Of a stretch of DNA of 64,000 bases, positions 31,792-41,317 are shown one piece after another; within the stretch, counting starts at the first letter, position 1; every line of letters starts with the position of its first letter. The DNA lies in the NCBI RefSeq assembly GCF_000422305.1, contig NZ_KE383816.1:484566-548565 (forward strand), given 5' to 3'. The position numbers and the translations under genes were made by a program. Below the pieces are notes generated by a model that was not told the DNA's origin, ran no database searches, and saw only the letters and a program-made list of their open reading frames with translations. Origin of the DNA: Luteimonas mephitis DSM 12574. Lineage in GTDB: Bacteria > Pseudomonadota > Gammaproteobacteria > Xanthomonadales > Xanthomonadaceae.

Positions 31792-32283
31792 GTGACCGAT
31801 CGCGACGCCAGCGGGCACGAACCGCACGACGATACCGGCAAGCCGCCGCACCTGGACGAGAGCGTGCGCCGGATCGGCGCCGCCGGCCGGGCAACGATCG
31901 ACTCCGCGTTCGACACCGGCCGCGCGCTGCGCAAGCTGGTGTCGGCCGACCTGGCGCTGGCGCGCAGCGCGCTGGGCCGCGCGCTGGCCTGGGTGGCGGT
32001 GGCGATCGTGTTCGGCGCCTCGGCGTTGCTGCTGGCGATGGGCGTGCTGACCGCGCTGCTGCATGCGCTGGGGCTGTCGTGGCTGGCGTCGTTCGCGATC
32101 TGCGCGGCGCTGAGCCTGGGCGTCACCGGCCTTGCGGCGTGGCGGGTTTCGGTGTTCTTCGACCACGCCGGCATGCACGCCACGCGCCGGCAGCTGGCGC
32201 GCTTCGGGATCGGCGACGAGAGCGATGACGAGGCGGACGCCGAAGCCGCCACCGCGCCCGCCGCGCAGGCGGGCGGGACGTGA
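31792..32283 (+). CDS. phage holin/YqjE-like membrane protein
   Basis: A 163-residue protein starting with GTG at 31792 after a GAGGGGGAA ribosome site. Two transmembrane helices (about 63-90 and 98-118: VAVAIVFGASALLLAMGVLT and SWLASFAICAALSLGVTGLA) follow a cytosolic N-terminus, matching the Actinobacterial_Holin-X/YqjE family. The C-terminus is acidic and Ala-rich. The stop overlaps the start of the next gene (GTGA), indicating translational coupling. Confidence 0.82.
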   Translation: MTDRDASGHEPHDDTGKPPHLDESVRRIGAAGRATIDSAFDTGRALRKLVSADLALARSALGRALAWVAVAIVFGASALLLAMGVLTALLHALGLSWLASFAICAALSLGVTGLAAWRVSVFFDHAGMHATRRQLARFGIGDESDDEADAEAATAPAAQAGGT

Positions 32284-32780
32284 AGTTCGACGCGATCCGC
32301 CGCCGCGTCGAGCGCAGCGAACAACTGCTAGAAGGCCGCGCGCTGCAGACCGGCACGCGGATGTCCGCGCTCAAGGCCACGTGGCGCGAAAGCTGGACGC
32401 CGACGCGGATCATCCTGGCCGGGCTCGCGGCCGGCTTCCTGGTCGGTCGCTCGGATCCGGCCAAGGCGATGCAGCGACTCGCCGGTGGCGGCCGCTGGCT
32501 GCAGCTGGTCGGCACGCTGTCGGGGCTGCTCGCATCGCTGCAGGCCAGCGTGGCCACGGCCAGCGCCGGCAAAGCGGTGGACCATGCCGACGAAGCCGCC
32601 GACCAGGCCGCGGACGCGGCGGTGGCGGCGCAGGCCGTCGCCGACGACGCCGCGGCCGTTGCCGGCGACGACTCCGCCAATGCCGGACCGCGACCGCGCG
32701 CCGACCGGCGGCGACCCGACCAGAGCTGGACCACGCCGCCTGCACCCGCGGAAGCGGCCACCGAAATCTCCGAGCGCTGA
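32280..32780 (+). CDS. YqjK-like hypothetical protein
   Basis: A 166-residue protein with a GTG start overlapping the previous stop. The N-terminus (RRRVERSEQLLEGRALQTGT) is a basic amphipathic helix; the middle has a weak hydrophobic stretch (RIILAGLAAGFLVGRS); the rest is Ala/Asp-rich (DHADEAADQAADAAVAAQAV), probably coiled-coil or disordered. Position as third gene of the set suggests YqjK, but sequence support is limited. Confidence 0.65.
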   Translation: MKFDAIRRRVERSEQLLEGRALQTGTRMSALKATWRESWTPTRIILAGLAAGFLVGRSDPAKAMQRLAGGGRWLQLVGTLSGLLASLQASVATASAGKAVDHADEAADQAADAAVAAQAVADDAAAVAGDDSANAGPRPRADRRRPDQSWTTPPAPAEAATEISER

Positions 32781-32822
32781 TCCGCCCGCGTTTGCACTTC
32801 CCCGTCCACCGAGGCCACCGCA

Positions 32823-33923
32823 GTGAGCGCCCAGGAACCGATACCCAGCGGCGACAACGCCGCCCCGCCCGCGCCCCCGCCGCGCCCGCGCGCATCGACC
32901 GCGCTGGTGGTACTCGCCACGCTGGCGGTCGGCTACACGCTGTGGGCGGCGCAGGCAGTGCTGCTGCCGATCGCGCTGGCGATGTTCTTCGCCCTGGTCG
33001 GCAACCCGATCCTGCGCGGCCTGCGGAAGCTCTGGATCCCGCGCTTCCTCGGCGCGCTGCTGCTGCTGGTGGCGGGCCTTGCGGCGACCATGATGCTGGG
33101 CCGGCAGCTGGTCGTGCCGGCCAGCGACTGGGTGCAGCAGGCCCCGCGCGAACTGCGCCTGCTCACGCCCAAGATCAAGCGCATGACCGAGCCGATGCAG
33201 CAGGCCAACCAGGCCGCGCAGACGATCGCCCAGGCCACCAACAGCGACGGCAAGCCGGGCAAGGTGCAGGTGGTCACGATCCAGGACGACGATCCGTGGA
33301 AGTCGCTGACCGCGACGCCGAAGATGCTCGCCTCGTTCCTCGCGGTGGTCCTGCTGACCTATTTTTTCATGGTCTTCGGCGAGAACCTGCAGCGCAACGC
33401 GATCGCGCTGCTGCCCACGCGCCAGCGCAAGAAGATCACCGTCGACATCCTGCAGGCGATCGAACGCGAGATCTCGCGCTACGTGCTGACCATCACCCTG
33501 ATCAACGTCGCGCTGGGCATGGTCCTGGCCGGCGCGCTGCACTGGCTGGGCGTGGAGCTGCCCGAGGCGCTGCTGTGGGGCACGCTGGCCGCGCTGCTGA
33601 ACTTCGCCCCCTACGTCGGCCCGCTGGTGGGCGTATTGCTGATGCTGCTGATGGGCTTCATCACCTACGACGAGATCGGCCCGTCGCTGCTGCCGGCGGC
33701 GATCTACCTCGGCCTGCACACGCTCGAGGGCCAGATCATCACCCCGATCGTCCTCGGCCGCCGCATGGCGCTGTCGCCGCTGGTCCTGATCCTGGCGCTG
33801 ATGCTGTTCGGCTGGCTGTGGGGCATCATCGGCCTGCTGCTCGCGGTGCCGCTGCTGGTGTGCGTGAAGCTGGTGCTGGCGAAGATCGAGGGCATGGAGG
33901 GGTGGGCGCGGCTGCTTGAGTAG
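32823..33923 (+). CDS. AI-2E family transporter (PerM-type permease)
   Basis: A 366-residue inner-membrane protein beginning with GTG at 32823. Around seven or eight hydrophobic segments; the family-typical first region is ALVVLATLAVGYTLWAAQAV, LLPIALAMFFALVGNPILRG, followed by a soluble loop (about 95-160) and helices including YVGPLVGVLLMLLMGF. HTLEGQIITPIVLGRRMALS is the conserved AI-2E/PerM signature. The exported substrate is not known; only some members export autoinducer-2 and others are ion transporters. Confidence 0.92.
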   Translation: MSAQEPIPSGDNAAPPAPPPRPRASTALVVLATLAVGYTLWAAQAVLLPIALAMFFALVGNPILRGLRKLWIPRFLGALLLLVAGLAATMMLGRQLVVPASDWVQQAPRELRLLTPKIKRMTEPMQQANQAAQTIAQATNSDGKPGKVQVVTIQDDDPWKSLTATPKMLASFLAVVLLTYFFMVFGENLQRNAIALLPTRQRKKITVDILQAIEREISRYVLTITLINVALGMVLAGALHWLGVELPEALLWGTLAALLNFAPYVGPLVGVLLMLLMGFITYDEIGPSLLPAAIYLGLHTLEGQIITPIVLGRRMALSPLVLILALMLFGWLWGIIGLLLAVPLLVCVKLVLAKIEGMEGWARLLE

Positions 33924-33946
33924 CCGCATCCGCGCGGCGGCCGGCC

Positions 33947-34543
<597 letters not shown>

Positions 34544-34626
34544 CTGACACGGCTCCCACCCGCGCACCCGCAAGCCGGTCCGGGGCCGCCCCGGCCCCTC
34601 GCCAGCCGGCGTCGTAGAATAGCCTT

Positions 34627-35349
34627 GTGAAATTCGCCGTCCGCGCCATCACCCTCGACCTCGACGACACCCTCTGGCCGTTCGCGCCGATCGGCGCGCG
34701 GATCGAGCGCGTGCTCGATGCGTGGATGCGCGAACACAGCCCGGCGACCGCGATGCGCTTCCCGGCGGCGGAGATGCGCGCGCTGCGCGAACGCGTGGCC
34801 GAGGAGAATCCGCGGTTCGCCCACGACCTCGGCGCGGTGCGGCGGATGACGCTGGAGCGCGCGCTGCGCGAGAGCGGCAGCGACCCGGCGCTGGCCGGGG
34901 CCGCCTACGAAGCGTTCTTCGAGGCCCGCAACCAGGTCGAGTGCTATCCCGACGCGATCGACGCCCTCGCCCGCATCGCCGCGCACGTGCCGGTCGCGGC
35001 GGTGACCAACGGCAACGCCGACCTCGACCGCATCGGCCTGGGCCATCACTTCCGCTTCAATCTCTGCCCGCGCGAACACGGCGCGGCCAAGCCCGACGCG
35101 AGCATCTTCCACGCCGCCTGCGAACGCCTGGGCTGCGCGCCGGGCGAAGTGCTGCACGTCGGCGACCACATCGAGATGGATGTGCTCGGCGCGGCCCGCG
35201 CCGGGCTGCGCAGCTGCTGGATCGACCGCGAAGCGCGCGAGTGGCCACACGACGACATCCGCCCGGACCTGCACTTCGACACCCTTGCCGCGCTGGCCGA
35301 CTGGCTCGACGCGACTTCGCCCCGACTTCCCAAGGCCGTGACCGCATGA
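34627..35349 (+). CDS. HAD-superfamily phosphatase (YigB-like)
   Basis: A 240-residue cytosolic protein starting with GTG at 34627. HAD motifs: AITLDLDDTLWPF with nucleophile D11 and acid/base D13, AAVTNGNAD (motif II), AAKPDASIF (Lys of motif III) and EVLHVGDHIEMDVLGA (motif IV). The helical cap between motifs I and II marks subclass I; YigB-type members dephosphorylate FMN or the riboflavin precursor ribitylaminouracil phosphate. The last codon overlaps the next gene's ATG (ATGA), so the pair is co-translated. Confidence 0.88.
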   Translation: MKFAVRAITLDLDDTLWPFAPIGARIERVLDAWMREHSPATAMRFPAAEMRALRERVAEENPRFAHDLGAVRRMTLERALRESGSDPALAGAAYEAFFEARNQVECYPDAIDALARIAAHVPVAAVTNGNADLDRIGLGHHFRFNLCPREHGAAKPDASIFHAACERLGCAPGEVLHVGDHIEMDVLGAARAGLRSCWIDREAREWPHDDIRPDLHFDTLAALADWLDATSPRLPKAVTA

Positions 35350-36725
35350 CCCTGCCCAATGGTTTCGCCGAACGTGACCCGGCCCTGGCGCTGCGTCCGC
35401 TGTACTTCGTCAACCGCGACGGCTTCGATGTCTGGCGCACGCGCCAGCCGCAGGCGCTGGTGCAGTGGATGCTGGCGCACGGCTTCGACGCCGCGTCGGG
35501 TTCGCAGCTCACCCTGCCCGGCGGCGAGGGCACGCTGGCCGGCGCGGTGCTCGGCATTGGCGATGCGCTCGATCCGTTTTCCTACGCGCACGGGCCGCAG
35601 TCGCTGCCCGGCGGCCACTGGGAGCCCAGCAGCGAACTCGACGCCGACGCCCGGCGCGCACTGCAGCTGGGCTGGGGCCTGGGCGCCTACCGCTTCACCC
35701 GCTACCGCGACGCGACCCGCGCGCCGGCGCACCTGGTTTCCGGCGAACTCGATCCCGAGATCGCCGACATCCTCGCCGCCTGCCTGCGCGTGCGCGACCT
35801 GGTCAACACGCCGACCCAGGACATGGGTCCGCAGGAGCTGGAGGACGTCGCGCGCGGGATTGCGCAACGGCACGGCGCGAGGTTCGACAGCATCGTCGGC
35901 GACGAACTGCTGGAACAGGACTTCCCCTCGATCCACGCCGTCGGCCGCGCCTCGCACCGCGCGCCGCGACTGATCCGGCTGGACTGGGGCAGCGACGCAC
36001 ACGAACACGTGGTGCTGGTTGGCAAGGGCGTGTGCTTCGACACCGGCGGCCTCGACATCAAGGGCGCCGACGGCATGCGCAACATGAAGAAGGACATGGG
36101 CGGCGCCGCGCACGCGCTGGCGCTGGCCGAGCTGGTGATGGCGCGCAGGCTGCCGCTGCGGCTGACGCTGCTGGTCCCGGCGGTGGAGAACGCGATCGGC
36201 CCCGACGCGTTCCGCCCCGGCGAGGTGGTCGCCACGCGCAAGGGCGTGAGCGTGGAAATCGACAACACCGACGCCGAAGGGCGGGTGATCCTGGCCGATG
36301 CGCTGGTGCTGGCCGGCGAACTGGAGCCGGCGCTGCTGCTCGACTTCGCGACGCTGACCGGCGCGGCGCGCATCGCGCTGGGCCCGGACCTGCCGGCGCT
36401 GTACAGCAACGACGACGCCGTCGCCGATGCGTGGCTCGCCGCTGCCGCGCGCGTGCGCGACCCGATGTGGCGGATGCCGCTGTGGCGCCCATACCTGCGC
36501 TACCTGACCAGCCACGTCGCCGACATCGCCAACGGCAGCTCCACGCGCATGGCCGGCAGCATCACCGCGGCGCTGTACCTGGAGCGCTTCGTGCCCGCGG
36601 GGCAGAAGTGGGCGCACGTCGACGTGTACGCCTGGAACGACAGCGACCGCCCCGGCCGCCCCGCCGGCGGCGAGGCACAGGGCCTGCGCGCGGCATACGA
36701 GATGCTGAAGCAGCGCTGCGCGTAG
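35346..36725 (+). CDS. M17 family leucyl aminopeptidase
   Basis: A 459-residue protein; the ATG at 35346 overlaps the HAD stop. After a short N-domain the catalytic domain has GKGVCFDTGGLDIKG, MKKDMGGAA and the signature NTDAEGRVILADAL, which provides the metal ligands (Asp, Glu), with TLTGAARIALG and SSTRMAGSITAA following. The family removes N-terminal residues of peptides, using two metal ions. It is shorter than PepA (about 500 residues) and resembles the PepB-like or divergent M17 branch. The TAG stop lies at the start of an inverted repeat shared with the opposite gene. Confidence 0.93.
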   Translation: MTLPNGFAERDPALALRPLYFVNRDGFDVWRTRQPQALVQWMLAHGFDAASGSQLTLPGGEGTLAGAVLGIGDALDPFSYAHGPQSLPGGHWEPSSELDADARRALQLGWGLGAYRFTRYRDATRAPAHLVSGELDPEIADILAACLRVRDLVNTPTQDMGPQELEDVARGIAQRHGARFDSIVGDELLEQDFPSIHAVGRASHRAPRLIRLDWGSDAHEHVVLVGKGVCFDTGGLDIKGADGMRNMKKDMGGAAHALALAELVMARRLPLRLTLLVPAVENAIGPDAFRPGEVVATRKGVSVEIDNTDAEGRVILADALVLAGELEPALLLDFATLTGAARIALGPDLPALYSNDDAVADAWLAAAARVRDPMWRMPLWRPYLRYLTSHVADIANGSSTRMAGSITAALYLERFVPAGQKWAHVDVYAWNDSDRPGRPAGGEAQGLRAAYEMLKQRCA

Positions 36726-36826
36726 GTCGGGGCCACGCCCCCGACGGCTTTTTTGAAGAGGCCGCAATCACCGGCCCCGCTCGCGTCGTTCGATCAAGAG
36801 CCGTCGGGGGCGTAGCCCCGACCTAC
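36722..36826. repeat. GTAGGTCGGGGC inverted repeat serving both convergent genes
   Basis: GTAGGTCGGGGC ... CCCCCGACGGCT (36722-36749) and AGCCGTCGGGGGCGT ... GCCCCGACCTAC (36799-36826) are reverse complements with one mismatch. Each arm is itself palindromic, and a run of six T follows the left arm. The outermost GTAG and CTAC supply the TAG stops of the aminopeptidase and of the diguanylate cyclase. Related copy at 43868-43936. Confidence 0.85.
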
Positions 36827-38493
36827 GCGCATTCGACGCGGTTGCGGCCGTTGTGCTTGGCGCGGTACAGCGCCTCGTCGGCGACCCGCAGCAATGATTC
36901 CGGGCTGTCGCCGTGGGCGGGGAACGCGGCGACGCCGATCGACACCGTCACCCTGGGCAACTCGCGGCCCATGTGCTGCACGCGCATCGTTTCCACCGCC
37001 GCGCGGATCGCCTCGGCGCGCTGCAATGCCGCATCGACGGGCGCTTCGGGCAGGATCAGGGTGAACTCCTCGCCGCCGTAGCGGCAGGCGATATCCTCGC
37101 CGCGGCTGTGCTCGGCAAGCAGCGTGCCGAAGGCCGCCAGCAGCGCATCGCCGCCGGTATGGCCGTGCACGTCGTTGAAGGCCTTGAAGTGGTCGATGTC
37201 CAGCATCATCAGCGACAGCGGCAGCTCGCGCCGCGCGCAGCGGGCCAGTTCCCGCGTCGCCGACTCCTCGAGGTAGCGGCGGTTGAACAGCCCGGTCAGC
37301 GGGTCGCGGATCGACTGCAGGCGCAGGCGCTCGCGCAATGACAGGTTCGAAAGCGCCATCGACAGCTGTTCGGCGACCGCCTCGATGATGTCGATCCTCG
37401 ACAGGAAGCCGTCGTCGTCGTCCGACAGGTACAGCAGGCCGATCTGCGCGCCCTGCGCCATCAGCGGGATGCAGGCGATGGCGACGCCGTCGTGGTCGAC
37501 GGCCGACACGTGCGAACAGCGCGACGCGGATACGTCGGACACCAGGTGCGGCTGGTTGCGCCGCAGCCCCCAGCAGGCGTCGGGCAGCAGCGATTCCGCG
37601 CTGGCGGCGCGATGCCGGCCCCAGTGGATGGCGGCCTCTGCGTGGTCCTGCGAGTTGCGCATCCGGTAGATGGTGCCGGCGGTGCCCGGGCGCAGGGTCG
37701 AGAGCATGCGCGCGGTCAGCTGCAGCGCCTCGTCCGCGTCGAGGCAGCCCTGCAGCATGCCGCCGTAGCGACTGAGCGCGCGCAGGTCGGCGCTCTTGTG
37801 CTGCAGCTCGGCGTTGCCCTCGCGCAGCTGCCCCTGCACCTCGCGCGCCGCGGCCTCGGCGTCGGAACGCCGGCGGATCTCGCGTACCAGCAACAGATAG
37901 ACCCCGAGGGTCACCGCCAGCCCGAGCGGGATGCCGAGCAAGGCGATCGCGCGCAGCACGTTGGCGCTGCCGCGGGTGGACGCGGCGCGCTGTTCGAGCA
38001 GTGCGCGCTCGGCGTCGACCATCTGCGCCTTGAGCCTGCGGATCGCGCTGGACGTCTCGAACACGTCGCTGTCCATCGCCGCGCGCGCGCCGGGAATGCC
38101 GTCGCTTTCGTAGCGCAGCAGGGTGTTGGTGATCTGGTGCAACCGCGTTTCGATCTTCGCGCGCAGCTGCCTGGCGCGGCGCACCTGCGCCTGGTTGTCG
38201 ACGACCAGGGCATCGATCCCGTCGACAAGCACGGGGACGCGCTCGCGCGAGTTGTGGTAATCGGCGAGGTAGTCGGCCCGCCCGCTGAGGATGTAGCCGC
38301 GCTGCGCGGATTCGGCATCGCGAAGCCGCGCCTCCAGCTCGTCGAGTCGGCCCATCACCTCGTTGCTGTGCGCAACCGAACGCGCATCGCCGATCAGCCG
38401 CTGCGCGCCGTACAGGATGCCGGCCCCGATCCCGATGAAGATCAGGGCGGCGAACAACAGTCCGAACCGGGTTCTTTCCTTGACCGTCTGCAT
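36823..38493 (-). CDS. diguanylate cyclase with CHASE3-like and GAF domains
   Basis: A 556-residue inner-membrane protein. Membrane helix 1 (FGLLFAALIFIGIGAGILYG), a periplasmic helical domain about 35-170 with the CHASE3-like pattern RLDELEARLRDAESAQRGYI, membrane helix 2 (AIALLGIPLGLAVTLGVYLL), a GAF domain about 225-385 and a GGDEF domain from about 390. The active site reads RYGGEEFTLILPEA (a functional GGEEF), with DPLTGLFNRRYLEES at its start; I see no RxxD inhibitory site immediately upstream of GGEEF. Makes cyclic di-GMP in response to an unknown signal. Convergent with the aminopeptidase gene. Confidence 0.93.
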   Translation of the reverse strand: MQTVKERTRFGLLFAALIFIGIGAGILYGAQRLIGDARSVAHSNEVMGRLDELEARLRDAESAQRGYILSGRADYLADYHNSRERVPVLVDGIDALVVDNQAQVRRARQLRAKIETRLHQITNTLLRYESDGIPGARAAMDSDVFETSSAIRRLKAQMVDAERALLEQRAASTRGSANVLRAIALLGIPLGLAVTLGVYLLLVREIRRRSDAEAAAREVQGQLREGNAELQHKSADLRALSRYGGMLQGCLDADEALQLTARMLSTLRPGTAGTIYRMRNSQDHAEAAIHWGRHRAASAESLLPDACWGLRRNQPHLVSDVSASRCSHVSAVDHDGVAIACIPLMAQGAQIGLLYLSDDDDGFLSRIDIIEAVAEQLSMALSNLSLRERLRLQSIRDPLTGLFNRRYLEESATRELARCARRELPLSLMMLDIDHFKAFNDVHGHTGGDALLAAFGTLLAEHSRGEDIACRYGGEEFTLILPEAPVDAALQRAEAIRAAVETMRVQHMGRELPRVTVSIGVAAFPAHGDSPESLLRVADEALYRAKHNGRNRVECA

Positions 38494-38592
38494 GTCCAGC
38501 CGGGCGTCCAGTGACAGGTAGCAGCCTAGGATGGCGAGCGCGCCGCGACAAGCGCATGAAATCCGGAGGCGTGCATTCAGTTCGCAGCCGCG

Positions 38593-39195
38593 CTACAGCC
38601 AGCCCTTCTGCCGGGCCATCCGGTAGGCCTCGATGCGATTGCCGACGCCGAGCTTGCCGATCGCCTCGGACAGGTAGTTGCGCACGGTGCCGTGCGAAAG
38701 ATTGAGCTGCGCGGCAATGTCGCTTGCCGAGCGGCCCTCGCCGGCCAGCCGCAGCACCTGGCGCTCGCGGTCGTTGAGCGGATCGGCGTCGCTCCAGGCG
38801 TCGAGCGCCAGCTGCGGATCGATCGCCCGGCCGCCGCGATGCACCTTGCGCAGCGCTTCGGCGAGGTTTTCGGCCGGCGCGTCCTTGAGCAGGTAGCCAG
38901 ACACGCCGGCGTCCAGCGCGCGGCGCAGGAAGCCGGCCCGCGCGAAGGTGGTGACGATGACCACCTTCGTCGCCAGTCCGTGGCGCTGCACGCGCTGGGC
39001 GAGCTCCAGTCCGCTCAGGCCGGGCATCTCGATGTCGGTGACCAGCACGTCGGGCTGCAGGCGCTGCAGCTCGCGCCACGCCGCTTCGCCGTCGGCGGCG
39101 GCGCCGAGCACCTCGATGTCGGATTCCAGGCCCAGCAGCGCCGACAGCGCGCCGCGCACCATCGCCTGGTCCTCGGCGAGCAGGATGCGGATCAT
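38593..39195 (-). CDS. NarL/FixJ-type response regulator (DesR-like)
   Basis: A 200-residue protein. The receiver domain has the acidic pair E8/D9, phospho-acceptor D54 (VTDIEMPG), the conserved Thr (VVIVTTFAR) and Lys (GYLLKDAP). The C-terminal LuxR-type helix-turn-helix includes LNDRERQVLRLAGEGRSASD, IAAQLNLSHGTVRNYLSEAI and GKLGVGNR. Follows the sensor kinase gene by 43 bases in the same operon. Confidence 0.94.
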   Translation of the reverse strand: MIRILLAEDQAMVRGALSALLGLESDIEVLGAAADGEAAWRELQRLQPDVLVTDIEMPGLSGLELAQRVQRHGLATKVVIVTTFARAGFLRRALDAGVSGYLLKDAPAENLAEALRKVHRGGRAIDPQLALDAWSDADPLNDRERQVLRLAGEGRSASDIAAQLNLSHGTVRNYLSEAIGKLGVGNRIEAYRMARQKGWL

Positions 39196-39238
39196 GCGGC
39201 ACGACTCGCGTTTGGCGGCATCAGCGGCGGCGGCGCGG

Positions 39239-40468
39239 TCACGGCGCGGCTTCGCCCGCCACGGCCGCGAACTCCGCAAGGCGCGCGCCGCAGGTTGCTG
39301 CTGCAGGATCGGGCGCGGCGGCCGTCGCGTTTGGCGCCGCCAACGGCAATCGAAGATGCAGCCGCGTGCCCTGCCCGCGCGGCGATTCGATGGACAGCGT
39401 TCCGCCCAGCCGCGCGACGCGTTCGCGCATCCCGCCCAGGCCGTTGCCGTCACGATCGACGCCGCCCACGCCGTCGTCGGCCACCAGCACCTGCAGGTGT
39501 TGTCCGTCGCGGGTGAAACCGATCCGCGCCGCCCCCGCGCGCGCGTGCCGGGTGATGTTGGTGGCCGCCTCGCGCAGCACCAGCGCCAACCCGCGCTCGG
39601 TGTCTTCCGCCAGGCCCGGCGGGGGCAGGTCGTAGTCCAGGTGCACGCCCGAGGACTCGAGCATCAGCCGCGCCGATGCCAGCTCCGCGGCAAGATCCGT
39701 GGCGCGGATGCCGGTGACCGCGCTGCGCACTTCGGCCAGCGCGTGGCGGGCGACGGCCTCGGCGTCCTCCAGCTCGCGCCTTGCCGCGGCCGGGTCGCGG
39801 TCGAACAGCTTGCGCGACAGCTCGAGCTTCAGCGTGATCAGCGACAGCGTGTGTCCGAGCAGGTCGTGCAGGTCGCGGCCGATGCGCTCGCGCTCGGCGG
39901 TTGCGGCGAGCCGGCGGACTTCGTCGTGCGAGAGCCGGATCTCCGCATCCTTCTCCTTGGTGGCCCGCTCGACGTTGACCACCAGCCCGATCACCAGCGT
40001 CATGATCGGCGTCCACGCGATGCTCTGCCACGGATAGCCGATCCACAGCGCCGCGCCGAGGAAGGCGGCATTGGCCAGCAGAAGCTGCCCGAGGTAGACG
40101 AACACCGACTGCGGGAAGTGCATCCGCAGCATCACGCAGCCGAAAATGAAATAGCTGATGCCCGACGGATACCAGGGCAGCAGCACCAGGCACAGCGCGA
40201 TCAGCCCGTACGCCGGCCGCGACGCGATGCGCCTTGGCAGCAGCAGGCACAGTGCGTAGAGCAGGATGAACAGCGGGTACGACACCAGCGTCAGCAGCGC
40301 CCAGCGCAGCGAGTAGCCACCGGGTACGAACGTCGGCGTGATGAACACCCACACCGACCACACCAGGTGCACTGCCTCCACCCACGGCGACTTGCCGATG
40401 CGCAGGTCGATCGCCACCGCGGAATCCGGAGCCGGCCTCAGCCATTTTGGAAGCGATGGAAGCATCAT
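39239..40468 (-). CDS. sensor histidine kinase (DesK-like)
   Basis: A 409-residue protein with about five or six membrane helices in the first 165 residues (VWVFITPTFVPGG, LLTLVSYPLFILLYALCLLL, ...). HisKA_3 dimerisation domain: ERERIGRDLHDLLGHTLSLI with phospho-acceptor H201. The HATPase domain has REAATNITRHARA, DDGVGGVDRDGNGLGGMRER and GTRLHLRLPL. This architecture matches the DesK/LiaS-like family, often regulating ABC exporters that lie next to it, as here. Confidence 0.93.
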   Translation of the reverse strand: MMLPSLPKWLRPAPDSAVAIDLRIGKSPWVEAVHLVWSVWVFITPTFVPGGYSLRWALLTLVSYPLFILLYALCLLLPRRIASRPAYGLIALCLVLLPWYPSGISYFIFGCVMLRMHFPQSVFVYLGQLLLANAAFLGAALWIGYPWQSIAWTPIMTLVIGLVVNVERATKEKDAEIRLSHDEVRRLAATAERERIGRDLHDLLGHTLSLITLKLELSRKLFDRDPAAARRELEDAEAVARHALAEVRSAVTGIRATDLAAELASARLMLESSGVHLDYDLPPPGLAEDTERGLALVLREAATNITRHARAGAARIGFTRDGQHLQVLVADDGVGGVDRDGNGLGGMRERVARLGGTLSIESPRGQGTRLHLRLPLAAPNATAAAPDPAAATCGARLAEFAAVAGEAAP

Positions 40469-40540
40469 CTGGCGTCGTCAGGGGCAAACGGCCCGGCCAT
40501 CGGCACTGTACCGCCTGTCGAGCACACGGCAACCCCGGCC

Positions 40541-41317
40541 TCAGCCGGTCCGCTGCAGGCGCCGCCGCGCCAGCGCGAAGAACAGCGCGGTCACCGCGAC
40601 CAGGACGGCGACGTGCACCGCCATCGAGCCGCCGCCATCCATCTTCACCACGCGCAGCGCCAGCTGCGACAAGTGGTACGGCGGCCACGCCGGCGCCATC
40701 GCCGCGAACACCGGCGGCAGCATCTTCAGCGGCAGCCACAGCCCCGACAGGAAGGCCATCGGCAGGTACAGCAGGTTGAGCACCGCAGGTGCGCCCTGGC
40801 CACCGACGAGCGTCCCGACGAACAGGCCCATCGCGCAGAACGGCGCCACCCCGGCCACGTTGATCGCCAGCAGCGACAGCCATTGCCAAGGTGCCAGCGA
40901 CACGCCGCCGAGCGCGCCGGCCAGCACCGCCAGCAGCGCACTGATCAACATCGAGAACAGCATCGCCATCGCCATCTTCGCGAACAGATAGGCGCCCGGC
41001 GGCATCGGCAGCGCGCGCTTGTAGGCGAGGAAGCCGCGTTCGCGCTCCATCGCCACCACCACGCCGAAGCCGAACATGCCGGCGCCCATGATCCCGAACA
41101 CGCCGTAGGTGGCGAGCAGGTAGCGCGCGGCCATGCCGCCGTCGGCACGGTTCAGCACCAGCCCGAACAGGGTGTAGAACAGCGCCGGGAACAACAGCAC
41201 CGGCAGCGCGAACGAGGGCGTGCGCAGCATGCGCACGAATTCGTGCCTGGCCTCCAGCAGGTAGATGCGCAGCGACGAAGGCGGGGCCGGGCTGGCAACG
41301 TTGGCAATCGTGTTCAT
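40541..41317 (-). CDS. ABC-2 type transporter permease
   Basis: A 258-residue protein with six hydrophobic helices (ALPVLLFPALFYTLFGLVLN, YLLATYGVFGIMGAGMFGFG, AMAMLFSMLISALLAVLAGA and others). MERERGFLAYKRALPMPPGA between helices is the conserved ABC-2 cytoplasmic loop contacting the ATPase. The start ATG overlaps the ATPase stop (ATGA). Partner of the adjacent ATPase. With the DesK/DesR pair downstream it makes a four-gene operon. Confidence 0.92.
   Translation of the reverse strand: MNTIANVASPAPPSSLRIYLLEARHEFVRMLRTPSFALPVLLFPALFYTLFGLVLNRADGGMAARYLLATYGVFGIMGAGMFGFGVVVAMERERGFLAYKRALPMPPGAYLFAKMAMAMLFSMLISALLAVLAGALGGVSLAPWQWLSLLAINVAGVAPFCAMGLFVGTLVGGQGAPAVLNLLYLPMAFLSGLWLPLKMLPPVFAAMAPAWPPYHLSQLALRVVKMDGGGSMAVHVAVLVAVTALFFALARRRLQRTG

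Noticed and set aside
29839..32178. A 779-residue minus frame opposite degQ and yqjDE
   Set aside because: Histidine/arginine/alanine-rich antisense frame against clear protease and membrane genes.
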